From: an uncultured Hyphomicrobiales bacterium
GTDB lineage: Bacteria > Pseudomonadota > Alphaproteobacteria > Rhizobiales > Aestuariivirgaceae
NCBI GenBank assembly: GCA_903930095.1
Contig: CAIYXE010000390.1
Coordinates: forward strand, 1 to 6,721
Direction of reading: 5' to 3'
DNA: 6,721 bases
In this document: piece after piece, positions 5,266-6,721 of the stretch
How positions within the stretch are numbered: position 1 is the stretch's first letter
How the letters are laid out: each line of letters opens with the position of its first letter
Notes under the pieces: model-generated
What the model saw: only the letters and a program-made list of their open reading frames with translations
What the model was told of the DNA's origin: nothing
The model's database searches: none
Position numbers and translations under genes: made by a program

Positions 5266-6721
5266 GCCCCCTGCTCTCCCGTATCAGAGCCCACGTGCCG
5301 GCCCAGCGCCATGCCGCCGCCCACACCACCGCGGCGGCGGAAGTCGAAGAGGAAATAGAGGAAGAAGCGCGCGCCGATGAATGCCGCCAGCACAGCGACA
5401 ATGAACTTCCACAAGGCAATTCCGTTGATGGCGAAGAGCGCGCCCAGACCCGCCACCGCGGCAATACCGATGAAGATGCTGATGTAGGTATAGCTCGCCA
5501 CGCGATTGTCGAGGCGGATGCCGCCCAGCACATGGCGGCGCACGCGCGGAATGGTGAGCAGAAAGCCCGCCACCGCGATCACCAGAATGGCAAGCGCCTG
5601 GGTGAAGAAGGCATCGGGCAGCGCCACAGCCGCTGACGGCAATGACACATCCGCCACCGCCGGGGCCAATGGCGCCGCGGCCATCTCGCCCGCGGGCTTG
5701 AAGGCCATGGTGCTGAAGAAGGTGGCAGCCAGCGCGGTGATGGCCAAGAGCGCGATCATCAGCACCGTAATGTTGCGGATGCGCTTCTGGAAGCCCGGCA
5801 GGGTGACGATGAACAGCACCGCCCCCACCAGCAGCGGCGCCACGCTGGCGGTAAGGCTTCCCTGCCGCTGCAGGAATTCGCTATTGAGATAGGCAAGCAA
5901 CAAAATCGCCGCCGCGGCGGCCACCGCCATGAACCACAGCGAAACTTCGCCGACGCGGCTGTTGGCCTGCGGCACGGTGGTGAAGATCAGGATGCTGGCA
6001 AACAGCACGGTGCCCGCGGCAACAGCCGCAATCGCCAGCGCCTGTGCCCCAAAGCCAGAGCCTTCGGTCGAACCCGCGAGCTCTGGCAGTGCCGCCAGAC
6101 TGAAGAAAGGCACGGGCGGCAGGGCAGCTGCCGCCTGTTGCGCTGCCGCCTGCGCCAGCAGCGCACTGTCATGCACGCCATAACCCAGCACCAGCAGCGC
6201 CACGGCGGCGACAAAGGCCAACGTATAAAGATTGAGGTAGCGATAGAGCAGATAAAGCAGGAAGAAAGCCGCCGCGATGATGACAGCGGCAACGACCAGC
6301 GGCGTGCCCCGGGGCTCCGCCTTGGCCTCTGCCCCGTCTGCCGACAGTGACTGGCCCGAAAGGGATTGCCCGCCCAGCGATTCACCCGCTGGTGGCTGTG
6401 CGCTGAGTGACTCGCCGGACAAGGACTGGCCGCTCAGCGATTCACCTGCAGGCGGCTGTGCGCTGAGCGATTCGCCCGTTGACTGTGAACTGAGAGATTG
6501 GCCTGCAGAGAGGGACTGGCCTCCCGACAGCGATTGGCCCGCCGAAAGCGACTGCCCTGCGGACTGGTTGCTCGGCACATGTTGCGCGATGCGCACCGTG
6601 TCCTTGGCGTAGATCATGACACCCAGCGCCACGAGCGACAGGAACACGAAGAAGGCGGACGGCGACAGCTTGCGCGTGGCCCGTTGCACCTGCGGCAGGA
6701 AGATGGTGAGCAAGAGTGCCG
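5262..6721 (-). CDS. unrecognised polytopic membrane protein with Ser/Gly/Gln repeat linker (5' end probably outside window)
   Basis: The frame is open to the window edge, and the only start candidate near it is a TTG at 6711-6713, preceded by further hydrophobic codons (Ala-Leu-Leu). The gene probably begins upstream. Numbering from the TTG, 483 residues remain, with about ten hydrophobic segments (about 19-36, 138-156, 160-180, 223-247, 257-276, 289-306, 314-333, 368-388, 409-429, 433-456). Between the first two lies a low-complexity hydrophilic stretch (about 49-125) with eleven G(Q/E)SL repeats. The C-terminus is FRRRGGVGGG then a polar tail. I see no ABC-permease loop, transporter signature or catalytic motif, and do not recognise the family. 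Its stop overlaps the permease start as ATGA (5262-5265), which suggests a stoichiometric partner of that permease. Function is unknown. Confidence 0.8.
   Translation of the reverse strand, partial: ALLLTIFLPQVQRATRKLSPSAFFVFLSLVALGVMIYAKDTVRIAQHVPSNQSAGQSLSAGQSLSGGQSLSAGQSLSSQSTGESLSAQPPAGESLSGQSLSGESLSAQPPAGESLGGQSLSGQSLSADGAEAKAEPRGTPLVVAAVIIAAAFFLLYLLYRYLNLYTLAFVAAVALLVLGYGVHDSALLAQAAAQQAAAALPPVPFFSLAALPELAGSTEGSGFGAQALAIAAVAAGTVLFASILIFTTVPQANSRVGEVSLWFMAVAAAAAILLLAYLNSEFLQRQGSLTASVAPLLVGAVLFIVTLPGFQKRIRNITVLMIALLAITALAATFFSTMAFKPAGEMAAAPLAPAVADVSLPSAAVALPDAFFTQALAILVIAVAGFLLTIPRVRRHVLGGIRLDNRVASYTYISIFIGIAAVAGLGALFAINGIALWKFIVAVLAAFIGARFFLYFLFDFRRRGGVGGGMALGRHVGSDTGEQGA
6357..6476 (-). 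repeat. two tandem 60-bp units encoding a 20-residue Ser-rich repeat
   Basis: Units 6417-6476 and 6357-6416 encode GESLSAQPPAGESLSGQSLS and a copy differing at one residue (19 of 20 identical). In register the DNA is about 80% identical, with most differences at synonymous positions. That means the protein sequence is kept while the DNA drifts, not a very recent duplication or assembly artefact. They are part of a wider G(Q/E)SLS array covering about 6339-6558. Confidence 0.85.

Noticed and set aside
6711..6713. TTG as the true start of the ten-helix protein
   Set aside because: The frame remains open to the window edge with further hydrophobic codons, and too little upstream sequence is available to see a ribosome-binding site. 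The start is more likely outside the window.

Overview
The window is GC-rich and reads as one uninterrupted block of at least six genes, all on the minus strand. Gaps between them are 30-77 bp, and the first pair overlaps by an ATGA. It therefore looks like the interior of one polycistronic operon whose promoter lies beyond position 6721 and whose end lies before position 1. The GC-rich codon use, purine-rich Shine-Dalgarno sites and gene families suggest a proteobacterium, most likely an alphaproteobacterium. That assignment is inference; no rRNA or marker gene is present.

In transcription order (high to low coordinates): (1) the 3' part of a gene for an unrecognised protein with about ten membrane segments and a repetitive G(Q/E)SLS linker (5262-6721). 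(2) A sugar-type (RbsC/XylH-like, BPD_transp_2) ABC permease with an unusual N-terminal membrane extension (3847-5265). (3) A type-1 (microbial) rhodopsin homologue of the proteorhodopsin clade (3084-3788). (4) A possible 25-codon peptide ORF coupled to the opsin stop codon (3010-3087). (5) A large YqiK/flotillin-like SPFH protein with a tandemly duplicated coiled coil (1009-3006). (6) A small SCP2-like presumed lipid-binding protein (572-961). (7) The N-terminal part of an alpha/beta hydrolase (1-541). No stretch longer than 80 bases lacks a gene.

The most striking feature is the opsin. Fold signatures, the helix-C counterion region and the retinal-pocket aromatics are all recognisable, but the helix-G lysine that would form the retinal Schiff base is an arginine (codon CGC, 3150-3152). 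The protein has no lysine in any membrane segment. The proton-donor carboxylate on helix C is also replaced, by serine. It is therefore expected not to be a conventional light-driven pump.

The neighbours (flotillin scaffold, transporter permease, two further membrane proteins or extensions, a lipid-binding-like protein and a hydrolase) suggest a membrane-microdomain transport or lipid/isoprenoid-handling module in which a lysine-less opsin has a structural, sensory or ligand-binding role. Joint function is inferred from gene order only. No ATPase or periplasmic binding protein for the permease is inside the window; they may lie upstream.
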